Assembly (NCBI RefSeq): GCF_004337475.1
Contig: NZ_SJZJ01000005.1
Span: 1 to 64,000, forward strand
Source of the DNA: Nocardioides jejuensis
GTDB taxonomy: Bacteria; Actinomycetota; Actinomycetes; Propionibacteriales; Nocardioidaceae
Direction of reading: 5' to 3'
Length of the DNA stretch: 64,000 bases
A model generated the notes under the pieces. It saw only the letters and a program-made list of their open reading frames with translations. It did not search any database and was not told the origin of the DNA. Of this stretch, positions 26,227 to 34,637 are shown piece after piece (positions within the stretch are counted from its first letter, which is position 1; each line of letters starts with the position of its first letter). A program made the position numbers and the translations under genes.

Positions 26227-27419
26227 AGCTCCCTGCCTGGCTCCGCCCCTGGTGGCCGCTGTTCAAGCGCTTGCACCGCTTCGTGACGTTGATGCTCGGC
26301 ATCGGCTTCCGGCGTGCCTCTCCCGTCCTCAAGGGCAACGGCGTGCCGACCACCTCGTCCGACTGGTCCCGCGAGACCGCGGCCGCCGAGCCCGACAACG
26401 TCACGCTGCACCCGGGCCTTCCTGCCGTCGTGCTGGACCGCACCGCGACCGCGGGCGACCCCGCGGATCACTGGGTCTTCGCCGAGGCGAAGCAGGCGAT
26501 GATCCCGGCGACGTTCACGCTCGAGGTCCGCGGGGGCTCGCTCTCGGGTGACTACGGCGCCACGACGACGCCGGGCAAGCGCCTCGACCACGAGACCTCG
26601 ACGTACTTCGGTGTCTCCGACTGGCGCGAGCACCCCGTCTTCCTGCGCCCGACGCTCGGCGAGGTCGAGCACGTGCCCGGCACGGTGCTGTCGCTGACCA
26701 CCCGCGGCACGACGTCGAACTACTACCACTTCCTGTACGACGCGATCGCGCGCCTCGGCGTACTCGAGGACTCGCTGCCGGACGCCCGCTGGGACGCGGT
26801 CGTGGTGCCGCACCAGACGAAGTACCAGAAGGCGTTCCTGGAGCTGATCGGTCTGGAGGGGAAGCTCCTCGAGCCGCGTCGCGGACTCACCTACCGCGCC
26901 GACACGCTGCTCGTGCCGTCCAACCCGAACTGGCACCTCGAGGCGCCGCAGTCGACCGTCGACTGGCTGCGCAAGAAGCTCCCCGCCACCGGCACGATGG
27001 ACCTGCCCAAGCGGCTCTACCTGACCCGCGGCGACCTCCCCAACACCCGGCGGTACGTCGAGGAGCCGGCGCTCTGGCCGGAGCTCGAGAAGCGCGGCTT
27101 CCACCGCCTCGACGCCGGCACGCTCACCGTCCAGGAGCAGATCAACGTCTTCGCGCAGGCCGAGGCGATCGTGGCTCCTCACGGCGCTGCGCTGACCAAC
27201 ATGACGTTCAGCCAGCCGGGCGTGAAGGTGCTGGAGATGTTCCCGGCGACGTACGTGCACCTGGGGCTGTGGTCGATCGCGCAGGCGATCGGTGCGGACT
27301 ACCGCTACCTCGTCGCCGAGGGCGTCGAGCAGGCCGGACGCCGCAACCAGGGCGTCCTCGACGACGTCTCGATCCCGCCCGCGCGGGTGCTCGCCGCCGT
27401 CGACGAGATGCTGGGCTGA
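26223..27419 (+). CDS. GT61-like glycosyltransferase (DUF563)
   Basis: A 398-aa protein with the DUF563/GT61 signature. The SNYYHFLYDAIARLGVLED stretch (about 160-180) and the late APHGAALTNMTFSQPGVKVLEMFP stretch are diagnostic of capsular-polysaccharide-type GT61 enzymes. No signal peptide is evident, although the first 20 residues are hydrophobic and basic (LPAWLRPWWPLFKRLHRF). It lies third in the glycosyltransferase run, coupled by GTGA. It probably transfers a pentose or a related sugar to the surface glycan; specificity is not deducible. Confidence 0.82.
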   Translation: MKLPAWLRPWWPLFKRLHRFVTLMLGIGFRRASPVLKGNGVPTTSSDWSRETAAAEPDNVTLHPGLPAVVLDRTATAGDPADHWVFAEAKQAMIPATFTLEVRGGSLSGDYGATTTPGKRLDHETSTYFGVSDWREHPVFLRPTLGEVEHVPGTVLSLTTRGTTSNYYHFLYDAIARLGVLEDSLPDARWDAVVVPHQTKYQKAFLELIGLEGKLLEPRRGLTYRADTLLVPSNPNWHLEAPQSTVDWLRKKLPATGTMDLPKRLYLTRGDLPNTRRYVEEPALWPELEKRGFHRLDAGTLTVQEQINVFAQAEAIVAPHGAALTNMTFSQPGVKVLEMFPATYVHLGLWSIAQAIGADYRYLVAEGVEQAGRRNQGVLDDVSIPPARVLAAVDEMLG

Positions 27420-27432
27420 CTGCCCGGCTGAC

Positions 27433-28056
27433 TCAGAGCTGGGCGATCCGGTCGCGCAGTGCGGCCGGGTCGACCTCGCTGAGGTCGTTCTCGAAGAGGT
27501 CCTTGTTGGCGCGCAGCGTCGCGTCGTCCCAGGTCCACCAGTCGAGGCCGGCGAGGATCTCGCGGACCTCCTCGTCGAAGCGGTAGCGGACCACGCGTGC
27601 CGGGTTGCCGACCGCGATGGCGTACGCCGGCACGTCCTTCGTGACGACCGCGCCGGCGCCGATGACCGCACCGTCGCCGATCTGGACGTTCTTGAGGATC
27701 ACGGCGCTGTCGCCGATCCACACGCCCGCGCCGATGCGGATCCGCTGCTCCGGCAGGCGTACGACGGAGTGGCCGCCGATGATCCGGCGCTGGGCGATCT
27801 CCTGCATGTTGAGGAAGCGGATGTCGTGGTCGGCGTTCCGCACCGCGAAGGACGCGAGCATGCAGTACGGGCCGATCTCGCAGTCGTCGATGCGTGAGGG
27901 CCCGGTGATCCGCGTGCGGTGGCCGATGTCGACGGACTTCGACACGAACGAGCCGTGGGCGACGTACACCTCGCGGCGCCACCAGTCCCAGCGCTGGGTG
28001 ACCACGACGAGCGCGCGGAGCAGGTTCCTGACAACGGTCGCGAGGGCGCGGGTCAT
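27433..28056 (-). CDS. Hexapeptide-repeat O-acyltransferase (WbbJ/CatB-like)
   Basis: A 207-aa left-handed beta-helix acyltransferase. Repeats run through [21 protein letters not shown] and [19 protein letters not shown], ending in [24 protein letters not shown], the characteristic end of sugar acetyltransferases. The likely catalytic His is in [11 protein letters not shown]-terminal helical extension of about 45 residues is unusual and may mediate oligomer or partner contact. It is convergent with the GT61 gene and divergent from another hexapeptide transferase. It probably O-acetylates a sugar of the surface glycan. Confidence 0.82.
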   Translation of the reverse strand: MTRALATVVRNLLRALVVVTQRWDWWRREVYVAHGSFVSKSVDIGHRTRITGPSRIDDCEIGPYCMLASFAVRNADHDIRFLNMQEIAQRRIIGGHSVVRLPEQRIRIGAGVWIGDSAVILKNVQIGDGAVIGAGAVVTKDVPAYAIAVGNPARVVRYRFDEEVREILAGLDWWTWDDATLRANKDLFENDLSEVDPAALRDRIAQL

Positions 28057-28107
28057 GGCGCGCAGCATAGCCACGCACGCGTCCCGTGCCGGGGCGGGCG
28101 GACTGAC

Positions 28108-28129
28108 GTGTCCACGTCCGGATGGACAC
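28108..28129. promoter_or_regulatory. Inverted repeat in a divergent promoter region
   Basis: GTGTCCA (28108-28114) and TGGACAC (28123-28129) flank 8 nt. A related GTCCA/TGGAC pair lies immediately downstream (28137-28141 and near 28155). The region separates two divergent acyltransferase genes, so this could be an operator for both. No regulator gene is adjacent. Confidence 0.4.
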
Positions 28130-28176
28130 ACGGACTGTCCATACGGAGATGGTCTGGACGGGCTACCCTCTGCGGC

Positions 28177-28839
28177 GTGCGCCACATTCTGACGACGCTC
28201 GTCTTCCTGCTGCCGTTCAAGGGACTCAAGGTCCGCCTGCTGCGGCTGCTGGGTCACGACATCCACCCGACGGCGTCGATCGGCATCAACTTCGTCCAGC
28301 GGGTCGAGCACTTCTCGCTCGCGGAGGGTGCCCGGATCGGCCACTTCAACGTCTTCCGCTTCATGAAGCGCGTCGAGATGGGCCGCGGTTCGCGCATGGC
28401 GCTCTTCAACTGGGTGCTCGGCGGCGCCGGCTTCGAGGGCAACCTCGAGGAGAACCCGCACCTGCGCACGCTGCGCATGGGCGAGGGCTCTGTCGTCATC
28501 AGCTTCCACTACCTCGACTGCGGCGGCGGCGTCCTCATGGAGGACAACTCCTGGCTGACCGGCATCCGCTCCACGGTGCTCAGCCACGCCTTCGACCCGA
28601 AGGACGGCGGCGTCATCCTCGAGCCGGTCATCCTGGAGAAGCGCTCGGCCGCCGCCACCAACTGCACGCTGCTGCCCGGCGCCGTCCTCGGCGAGGGCGC
28701 GCTGCTCGCTGCCGGCTCCACGCTCTGGACCCGTCAGAAGGCCGCTGCGCAGTGCCTGCACGGCGGCGTACCGGCCCGGCGCCTGGCGCCGATCGACATG
28801 CCGGACTCGCTCTACAACCGCACCGAGCGGCTCGGCTGA
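28177..28839 (+). CDS. Hexapeptide-type acyltransferase heading the ACP module
   Basis: A 220-aa protein with beta-helix repeats ([28 protein letters not shown] and later [27 protein letters not shown]). It starts with a hydrophobic/basic segment, [20 protein letters not shown], typical of sugar acetyltransferases that act near the membrane. A His in HAFDPKDGG may be catalytic. The GTG start follows TACCCT (28164-28169) by 7 nt, so it is probably leaderless. It heads a run with ACP, a reductase and an AMP ligase; it may therefore transfer the acyl group built on the ACP to a sugar rather than acetyl from CoA. That is an inference. Confidence 0.75.
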   Translation: MRHILTTLVFLLPFKGLKVRLLRLLGHDIHPTASIGINFVQRVEHFSLAEGARIGHFNVFRFMKRVEMGRGSRMALFNWVLGGAGFEGNLEENPHLRTLRMGEGSVVISFHYLDCGGGVLMEDNSWLTGIRSTVLSHAFDPKDGGVILEPVILEKRSAAATNCTLLPGAVLGEGALLAAGSTLWTRQKAAAQCLHGGVPARRLAPIDMPDSLYNRTERLG

Positions 28840-28894
28840 GCCGGCCCGTCCGCACTGATACCTTTCCCGCCAGTTTTCCCAACGGAGGCATGCA

Positions 28895-29155
28895 ATGACC
28901 GAGAACGAAGCGTCGATCATCAAGCTCATCGAGGAGCTCCTCGAGCGCATGGACAAGGCCGAGGGCGTCACCGTCACGCTCGACGCCCGCCTGCACGGTG
29001 AGGACGGCCTCGGCCTCGACTCCCTCGACACCGCGGAGCTCTCCGCGACCCTCGAGGACGAGCTCGGCTCGGACCCGTTCGCCGAGGGCCTCATGCCCGA
29101 GACGGTCGCCGAGATCGTGGCCTTCTACGACGCCAAGGAGTCGGTCTCCGCATGA
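28895..29155 (+). CDS. Stand-alone acyl carrier protein
   Basis: An 86-aa acidic four-helix carrier protein. The phosphopantetheine site is the Ser of [12 protein letters not shown] (about residue 43), the usual DSL motif. GGAGG lies 6 nt before the ATG. It overlaps the next gene by 4 nt (ATGA). Being next to an SDR and an AMP-dependent ligase, it likely carries a dedicated 3-oxo/3-hydroxy or other modified acyl group, not the housekeeping fatty-acid pool. Only the carrier fold is certain. Confidence 0.88.
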   Translation: MTENEASIIKLIEELLERMDKAEGVTVTLDARLHGEDGLGLDSLDTAELSATLEDELGSDPFAEGLMPETVAEIVAFYDAKESVSA

Positions 29156-29886
29156 GCACCGCCCCCCGGACGGTCATCATCACGGGTGGTAGCCGCGGCC
29201 TCGGTGCCGGCATCGTCCAGTCGTTCCTCGACTCCGGCGACCGCGTTGCCTCGTGCTCGCGCTCGGAGACGGACCAGACCCGCAAGTGGGCCGAGGAGTT
29301 CCCCGACCGGTTCTTCTTCATGGAGGCCGACATCGCGGACCGCCCGCAGTGCACGGCGTTCGTGAAGGAGGTGCTGGCGCGCTGGAAGTCGGTCGACATC
29401 CTGGTCAACAACGCCGGCGTCGCCCGCGACGGCATCCACGCGCTGTTCTCCGACGAGGACACCGACACGGTCATCGACCTGAACCTCAAGGCGACGTTCC
29501 ACATCTCCAAGCAGATCGTGCGCAACATGCTCGCCCACGGCGGCGGCTCGATCGTCAACATCTCCTCGATCACCGGCCTCACCGGCTACCGCGGTCTCGC
29601 CGTCTACGGCGCCTCGAAGGCTGGTCTCGACGGCTTCACGCGCGCGCTGGCCCGCGAGGTCGGCTCGCGCAAGATCACCGTCAACTCGATCGCGTCGGGC
29701 TACCTGCGCACCGAGATGAGCCACGGCCTCGACGAGGACCAGCTCAACCAGATCGTGCGTCGCACCCCGGCCGGCCGCCTCGGCGAGCCCGACGACATCG
29801 CGCGCGCCGTGCAGTTCCTGGTCGACGAGAAGAACAACTGGATCACGGGTCAGACGATCGTGATCGACGGCGGCCTGACCTGCTGA
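29152..29886 (+). CDS. SDR family oxidoreductase, FabG-like
   Basis: A 244-aa short-chain dehydrogenase/reductase. The cofactor loop TGGSRGLGAG is at residues 11-20, NNAGVARDG marks the central strand, and YGASKAGLDGF contains the catalytic Tyr and Lys, with the Ser in VNISSITG. It is closest in form to 3-oxoacyl-ACP reductases. Its start overlaps the ACP stop, which supports an acyl-ACP substrate. NADP(H) preference cannot be proven here, although Arg in the TGGSRG loop favours it. Confidence 0.88.
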   Translation: MSTAPRTVIITGGSRGLGAGIVQSFLDSGDRVASCSRSETDQTRKWAEEFPDRFFFMEADIADRPQCTAFVKEVLARWKSVDILVNNAGVARDGIHALFSDEDTDTVIDLNLKATFHISKQIVRNMLAHGGGSIVNISSITGLTGYRGLAVYGASKAGLDGFTRALAREVGSRKITVNSIASGYLRTEMSHGLDEDQLNQIVRRTPAGRLGEPDDIARAVQFLVDEKNNWITGQTIVIDGGLTC

Positions 29887-29887
29887 C

Positions 29888-31252
29888 ATGTTCGAGCTGA
29901 TCGAGCGTGCTGCGGCGCGCGATGCCGACGCGGTCGCCCTCGTCGGCTCGCGCGCATGGACGTACGGCGAGCTCGCGGCCACCGCGCAGTCGTACGCCCG
30001 GGGGCTGCGTGAGCAGGGCGTGGCGCGCTTCGCGGTCGTGACGAACGACGTCCCCGTGGCGATCGCGCTGCTTGCCGCGTCCTCGCTGGTCGGCGCCGAG
30101 GCCTGCCTGTACGCGCCCGACATCGCGGTCGAGGAGCTGCAGCGGCAGGCAGCCGCGTTCGAGCACACCGCCGTCTTCTCGGATCGCGAGGACGTGCTGG
30201 CGCTCGACGGGCCGGCGTTGTGCACGGCGGGGTTTGCCTCGCTCGACGTGGCGGGCGATGACATCACCGACGTACCGGCGAAGCGGCCGCTGCTGACCCT
30301 CACCACCGGCACCACGGGCACGCCCCGCGGCGTTCGGCACGACTGGGGGAGGCAGCTCTCCCGCGTGCTGGACACGAAGAGCGGCGCCGGTCAGGTCTGG
30401 CTGCTCGCCTACGGCCCGCAGCAGTTCGCCGGCCTGCAGATCATCCTGCACACGATGGCGGCTGGCACGACCCTCGTCACTCCGCCCGTACGCCGCCCGC
30501 AGGCGGTCGTCGACGCGCTCCACGCCGAGGGGGTCACCCACATCTCGGCCACACCGACGTTCTGGCGCTTCCTGCTCGCGGAGCTGCGTGCAGACTCGCG
30601 CCCGGCTCCCGCGATCCGGCAGATCACGCTCGGCGGCGAGGCTTCTCCCGCGGCGCTGCTGGTCGAGCTCGCGGCGACGTTCCCGGAGGCCCGTGTGTCG
30701 CACATCTACGCCGGCTCGGAGTTCGGCTCCACCGGCTCGGTGCGCGACGGCCGTGACGGACTCCCGGCGTCGCTGCTGACGCGCGACGACGGCGCTCCGG
30801 TCCGGCTGAAGGTCGAGGACGGGCAGCTCTTCGTGCGGTCCCAGGCCAGCATGGTCGGCTACTACGGCGAGCCGGACCTGGATCCCGACGCCTGGTGGCC
30901 GACGGGTGACCTGGTCGAGATCGTCGATGACCGGATCCTGTTCCGCGGGCGCGCGTCCGACGTGATCAACGTCGGTGGTGTGAAGGTGCACCCGCTGCCC
31001 GTGGAGGAGCGCGTGACGGCCGTCCCCGGCGTCCAGGCTGCGCGGGTCTACGGACGCGCCAACGCCCTCGTGGGGGCCGTCGTCGCCATCGACGTGGTGG
31101 CCGACGGCTCGGTCGACGAGGCGGAGCTCAAGAAGGCTGTCCGTGCCGCGTGCGCGGACCTGCCGCGCCCCTGGCAGCCGCGCAGCGTCCAGGTCGTCGC
31201 GGAGCTGGCGATGAAGGAGAACAAGGTCATCCGCGGCACGTCCGCCGACTGA
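29888..31252 (+). CDS. AMP-dependent acyl ligase (ANL superfamily)
   Basis: A 454-aa adenylate-forming enzyme. The P-loop motif is LTTGTTGTPRGVRHDW, the A5 region is YAGSEFGSTG, and A7-A8 is WPTGDLVEIVDDRILFRGRASDVINVGG. The catalytic Lys is likely in MKENKVIRG at the C-terminus. It is shorter than standard acyl-CoA synthetases (about 500-550 aa), owing to a compact N-terminus. It starts 1 nt after the SDR stop. It probably activates a carboxylate for loading onto the ACP encoded two genes upstream, i.e. acyl-ACP formation. It may act on the acyl substituent of the glycan. Confidence 0.85.
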   Translation: MFELIERAAARDADAVALVGSRAWTYGELAATAQSYARGLREQGVARFAVVTNDVPVAIALLAASSLVGAEACLYAPDIAVEELQRQAAAFEHTAVFSDREDVLALDGPALCTAGFASLDVAGDDITDVPAKRPLLTLTTGTTGTPRGVRHDWGRQLSRVLDTKSGAGQVWLLAYGPQQFAGLQIILHTMAAGTTLVTPPVRRPQAVVDALHAEGVTHISATPTFWRFLLAELRADSRPAPAIRQITLGGEASPAALLVELAATFPEARVSHIYAGSEFGSTGSVRDGRDGLPASLLTRDDGAPVRLKVEDGQLFVRSQASMVGYYGEPDLDPDAWWPTGDLVEIVDDRILFRGRASDVINVGGVKVHPLPVEERVTAVPGVQAARVYGRANALVGAVVAIDVVADGSVDEAELKKAVRAACADLPRPWQPRSVQVVAELAMKENKVIRGTSAD

Positions 31253-31256
31253 CCTC

Positions 31257-31365
31257 CGCCGAGACGGGGCTCGTGCAACCGCGAGACGGGACCCGTGCAA
31301 CGCTGAGACGGGGCCCGTGCGCTGCACAGCCCCCGTCTCAGCGCGGCACGAGCCCCGTCTCGGCG
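31257..31365. repeat. Nested inverted repeat built from GAGACGGG-type units
   Basis: The outer arms CGCCGAGACGGGGCTCGTGC (31257-31276) and its reverse complement (31346-31365) match perfectly over 20 bp. Inside, CGCTGAGACGGGG (31301-31313) pairs perfectly with 31331-31343. A third direct unit, GCGAGACGGGACCCGTGC, lies at 31281-31298 without an exact partner. The element occupies the gap between convergent genes and could serve as a bidirectional terminator. Confidence 0.85.
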
Positions 31366-31366
31366 A

Positions 31367-32269
31367 TCAGAGCTGCTGGGACGCGGGCGCGATGCGCTCG
31401 AGGGCCTCGAGGCCAGCCTTGTCGTCCCCGTGGACGACCGCGACGTCCCAGTACATGTGGGAGCGGGCGCCGATCTTCTCGTCGAGGTGCGCGGTCTTCG
31501 CAGCGATCTCGGTGACCGGCACACGGCCGAGCAGGATGCCGCCGTTGTCCCAGACCGCGACGTCGGTGTAGCCGAGCTCGGCGAGCGCCGTCCAGACCGC
31601 GAGCGGGTCGTTGCCGACCTCGCGGGAGAAGAAGTGGTCGTACTCGAAGAAGAGGGCCGGGTTGCCGCCCCACGACTTCGCAAGCGCGGGCACCAGGACG
31701 ACGTCGTAGCCGTCCGTGTCCGACTTGACCAGACGCAGCTTCTCGAACGCCGGGTTGCCCTCGCGCAGCGCGGTCATCGTCACCGAGCCCATGGCGTTGG
31801 CCGACTCGGCCGAGCCCTCGACGAAGTGCGTCGTGCCGCCGGAGCGGACCGCGGTCGTGGCCTTCTCCGTGCCGTCGAGGGTCAGCAGGCCCTCGACCAC
31901 GGTCACCTGCGGCAGCGCGTCGACGTTCAGGTGGAGGAACTCCAGGTAGTACGGGTCCGCCTCGACGCACAGCACCTGCGCGTCGCACGCCGCGACGATC
32001 TGCGCGGCGGAGTCGCCGACGTTCGCGCCGACATCCAGCACGGTCACGGGCTCCCCGTCGACCGCGGCCAGCGCGGCGGCGAAGTGCACGAGGTTCTGGC
32101 CGTAGGGGCCGTCGGTCTGCGCGTAGTCGGGCAGACGGTGCGACCAGGGCAGCACGAGGTCGACGCCCTGCACGTGCCGGGTGACCTTGCGGTCCGGGAA
32201 GCGGTCGCGGATCCACCAGTTGGCGTGGACCTTCACGTTGACGGCGTGGTGACGCAGCTTGGAGTACAC
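31367..32269 (-). CDS. FkbM family methyltransferase
   Basis: A 300-aa SAM-dependent O-methyltransferase. Motif I is VLDVGANVGDSAAQIV, followed by the acidic loop CVEADPYYLEFL and the FkbM-like LVKSDTDGYDV. The C-terminal EKIGARSHMYWDVAVVH region is unusual. FkbM-type enzymes commonly methylate sugars of surface glycans. The GTG start at 32269 follows TAGGTT (minus strand, 32277-32282) by 7 nt, so it is probably leaderless despite beginning just after the sulfotransferase stop at 32289. A TTG nine nt upstream is an alternative. Confidence 0.8.
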   Translation of the reverse strand: MYSKLRHHAVNVKVHANWWIRDRFPDRKVTRHVQGVDLVLPWSHRLPDYAQTDGPYGQNLVHFAAALAAVDGEPVTVLDVGANVGDSAAQIVAACDAQVLCVEADPYYLEFLHLNVDALPQVTVVEGLLTLDGTEKATTAVRSGGTTHFVEGSAESANAMGSVTMTALREGNPAFEKLRLVKSDTDGYDVVLVPALAKSWGGNPALFFEYDHFFSREVGNDPLAVWTALAELGYTDVAVWDNGGILLGRVPVTEIAAKTAHLDEKIGARSHMYWDVAVVHGDDKAGLEALERIAPASQQL

Positions 32270-32288
32270 GGGCGGCAACCTATCCAGT

Positions 32289-33362
32289 TCAGAGGGTCCA
32301 GCCGGCGAACGACTGGCCGGTGAGAGCACGCAGTTCGGACACCTCGGGAGCGAGGTGTGCCCGCAGTCGGGCGAGGGTCTCTGGGGAGGGGACCGGTCGT
32401 TCGACCGGCTTCATGACGCGGCGCGAGACGACGTTGCGGACCCGCTGGAGCCACCCCGACGGCATCTTGTGGGCGAGCCGGATCAGCCACGGCTGGCGCA
32501 GCGCCTGGTACCAGCCCGGGTGCGCGCCCTTCGAGCCGTACGCGTTCTGCGCGGCGAGATCGCCGGTCTCGAGAGCGACCGGGGGCAGACCCAGGAACGC
32601 GAAGACGCGGTCCATCGTGGCCGTCGCGTCGGCGTTCATGTCGGCGAGGTCGACCACGAGCACCTGCTCCCGGGGGAAGTGCGCAAGGAACTCCCGCAGC
32701 TGGGTGGCGTAGCGCGACGGCGCGACGAGGCGGTGGTGCTGGGCCTCGAGGTCGACCATCTCCTCCTCGAAGGTCCCGGTCACCACGCCCCAGGTGGCCT
32801 CCTCGACGTACTCCGCGACGACGCGGTCGATCGGGTCGCGGACGAGGTAGATCAGCTTCGCGTCCGGCGCCAGATCGGCCATGCGACCGGCAACGCCTGG
32901 GTAGAGCGGCCACTTCGTGTACTGCGGCGTCGACTCCCCGCGGTAGCGGGTGCCGGCCGGGAAGTACTCCTGGTAGCGGCCGACCCAGTCGCGACAGGCA
33001 GGGTCGGAGAAGAAGCGCACTTCCTTGTCGGCCGACATGACGACCTCGGGGTGCAGCTCGAGGTAGCTGTGCAGCGACGTGGAGCCGGCCTTGGCGGCGC
33101 CGATGACGACCAGGTTCGGCAGCCGCTCCGGGTCAGGGGTGACGGGGGAGGCGTCACCCCGACGACGCCGCTGCGCTGCCGGGACGCTCAGATCGCACCA
33201 CGGGCACACGTCGAGCGCGTTGCCGTGGGCCTGCAACAGCCAGCCGAGCTTGCGCATCTCGGCCTCGGTGCTCGTCGAGAGCACCGGCGGGACGCACACG
33301 TCGCACTGGACGGAGACCTGCTCGGGGCGGCCCTCGCGGGTGAACCGGGTCAGGACGGCCAC
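32289..33362 (-). CDS. Sulfotransferase with N-terminal CxxC pairs
   Basis: A 357-aa PAPS-dependent sulfotransferase. The PSB loop is VIGAAKAGSTSLHSYLELHP, and the 3'-phosphate region is YLVRDPIDRVVAEYV. Upstream of the domain are two Cys pairs (CDVC and CPWC) about 40 residues apart, which look like a metal-binding ribbon added to the enzyme. The GTG start begins VAVLTRFTREG; a longer frame is open but lacks support. It is the second sulfotransferase in the locus, suggesting sulfation at two sites or of two carriers. It is divergent from a GT4 gene. Confidence 0.83.
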   Translation of the reverse strand: MAVLTRFTREGRPEQVSVQCDVCVPPVLSTSTEAEMRKLGWLLQAHGNALDVCPWCDLSVPAAQRRRRGDASPVTPDPERLPNLVVIGAAKAGSTSLHSYLELHPEVVMSADKEVRFFSDPACRDWVGRYQEYFPAGTRYRGESTPQYTKWPLYPGVAGRMADLAPDAKLIYLVRDPIDRVVAEYVEEATWGVVTGTFEEEMVDLEAQHHRLVAPSRYATQLREFLAHFPREQVLVVDLADMNADATATMDRVFAFLGLPPVALETGDLAAQNAYGSKGAHPGWYQALRQPWLIRLAHKMPSGWLQRVRNVVSRRVMKPVERPVPSPETLARLRAHLAPEVSELRALTGQSFAGWTL

Positions 33363-33502
33363 GGGTGACTCCTTGGTAGCGAGGCAGGAAATTGCTGTTG
33401 GCAAGTGTGAAGGGGCTCCCCCGAGCCGGTGTATTGAAGCATGTCCAGACCGCTAGGGTCGGCCACTCCGACGTCCACTTCCTCCCGGAGGGTCCTCCCG
33501 GC

Positions 33503-34588
33503 ATGCATGTGCTCTTCGACGCCGTAGCCGCGCGCACCGGCAGCGCCGCGATCGTGGTGGGTCACCTGATCCGTGGGTGGCGCGAGGCCTACCCGGACGA
33601 CCGGCTCACCGTCCTCACGGGTCCCGATGGCCCCGACTTCGAGGTCGCCGAGGGTGCCCTGCTCCACCGGGTCACCCCGCCCGTTCCCGGGCCGCCCGGG
33701 CAGCTGTGGCTCCGCTCCCAGGCCGTACGCCGGACGGCGCGCGAGCTGGGCGTCGACGCGGTGGTCTCCGGCGTACCGGCGAGTGGGCTGTTCGGCAGCA
33801 AGGCGCCGCGGGGCGTGATCCTCTACGACCTGCGCCACGAGCTCCGGCCGGAGCAGTTCTCGGCGAAGACGCGGGCCGCCCGCCGCCTGAGCTGGTGGTG
33901 GAGCATCCGCCGGGCCGACGGCGTCTACACGATCTCCGAGCGGACGCTCGACGACTTCCGCGACCGGCACCCGCGCCTGGCCCACAAGGGCGTAGCAGCC
34001 CAGCTCGGCTCCGACCACGCCGAGGCGTGGCGACGATCCGGCGACGCAGCCCCGAGCCCGGACGAGCGGCCGTACGCCCTCGCGTTCGGCCACTTCGGCA
34101 ACAAGAACGCGCACGCCGTGATCCGCGCCTGGCAGCCGTTCTCGGCTGTGCACCCGGAGTGGACGCTGCGCCTGGTCGGGATGGGCTCCTCCGACCGCGC
34201 GAGCGCCACCCAGCTGGTCCACGAGCTCGACCTCGGCAACCACGTCGAGCTGGCGCCATGGCTCGACGACGACGCCTTCGCGGCGACGTTCGCGGGAGCG
34301 AGCATGGTGGTCTTCCCGAGCGACTTCGAGGGCTACGGCCTGCCGGCCGCTGAGGCGATGCGCCTCGGCATCCCGGTCGTGGTCTCGCCGGACGCGGCGC
34401 TCAAGGAAGTCACCGGCGGCCACGCCGCGGTCGCGCGGAGCGTCGGCGCCGAGGACCTGGCCGCAGCGATGCAGGAGGCGCTCACGTACGACGAGGCGCA
34501 CCTCGCGGCCGGCGTGGAGTTCGCCCGGCGCTTCACCTGGGCACGGACTGCACGGACGGTCCGGGACCATCTCCTGCCTGCAACATGA
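33503..34588 (+). CDS. GT4-type glycosyltransferase
   Basis: A 361-aa GT-B glycosyltransferase. The GT4 C-terminal signature is visible: VFPSDFEGYGLPAAEAMRLGIPVV, with the conserved E-x7-E. Residues before it include YALAFGHFGNKNAHAVI and LRLVGMGSSDR, the donor-site core. The N-terminus MHVLFDAVAAR suggests the ATG at 33503; upstream codons lack support. No membrane segment is present. It probably uses a nucleotide sugar to extend the lipid-linked glycan at the inner membrane face. Confidence 0.85.
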   Translation: MHVLFDAVAARTGSAAIVVGHLIRGWREAYPDDRLTVLTGPDGPDFEVAEGALLHRVTPPVPGPPGQLWLRSQAVRRTARELGVDAVVSGVPASGLFGSKAPRGVILYDLRHELRPEQFSAKTRAARRLSWWWSIRRADGVYTISERTLDDFRDRHPRLAHKGVAAQLGSDHAEAWRRSGDAAPSPDERPYALAFGHFGNKNAHAVIRAWQPFSAVHPEWTLRLVGMGSSDRASATQLVHELDLGNHVELAPWLDDDAFAATFAGASMVVFPSDFEGYGLPAAEAMRLGIPVVVSPDAALKEVTGGHAAVARSVGAEDLAAAMQEALTYDEAHLAAGVEFARRFTWARTARTVRDHLLPAT

Positions 34589-34637
34589 CGTGTCTACACT
34601 GACGCCCGCTCGACCCGATCCGAGGATGAGGAACCAC

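Noticed and set aside
31257-31365. CRISPR-like array
   Set aside because: The repeat units are not evenly spaced, are partly inverted, lack spacers of uniform length and have no cas genes.
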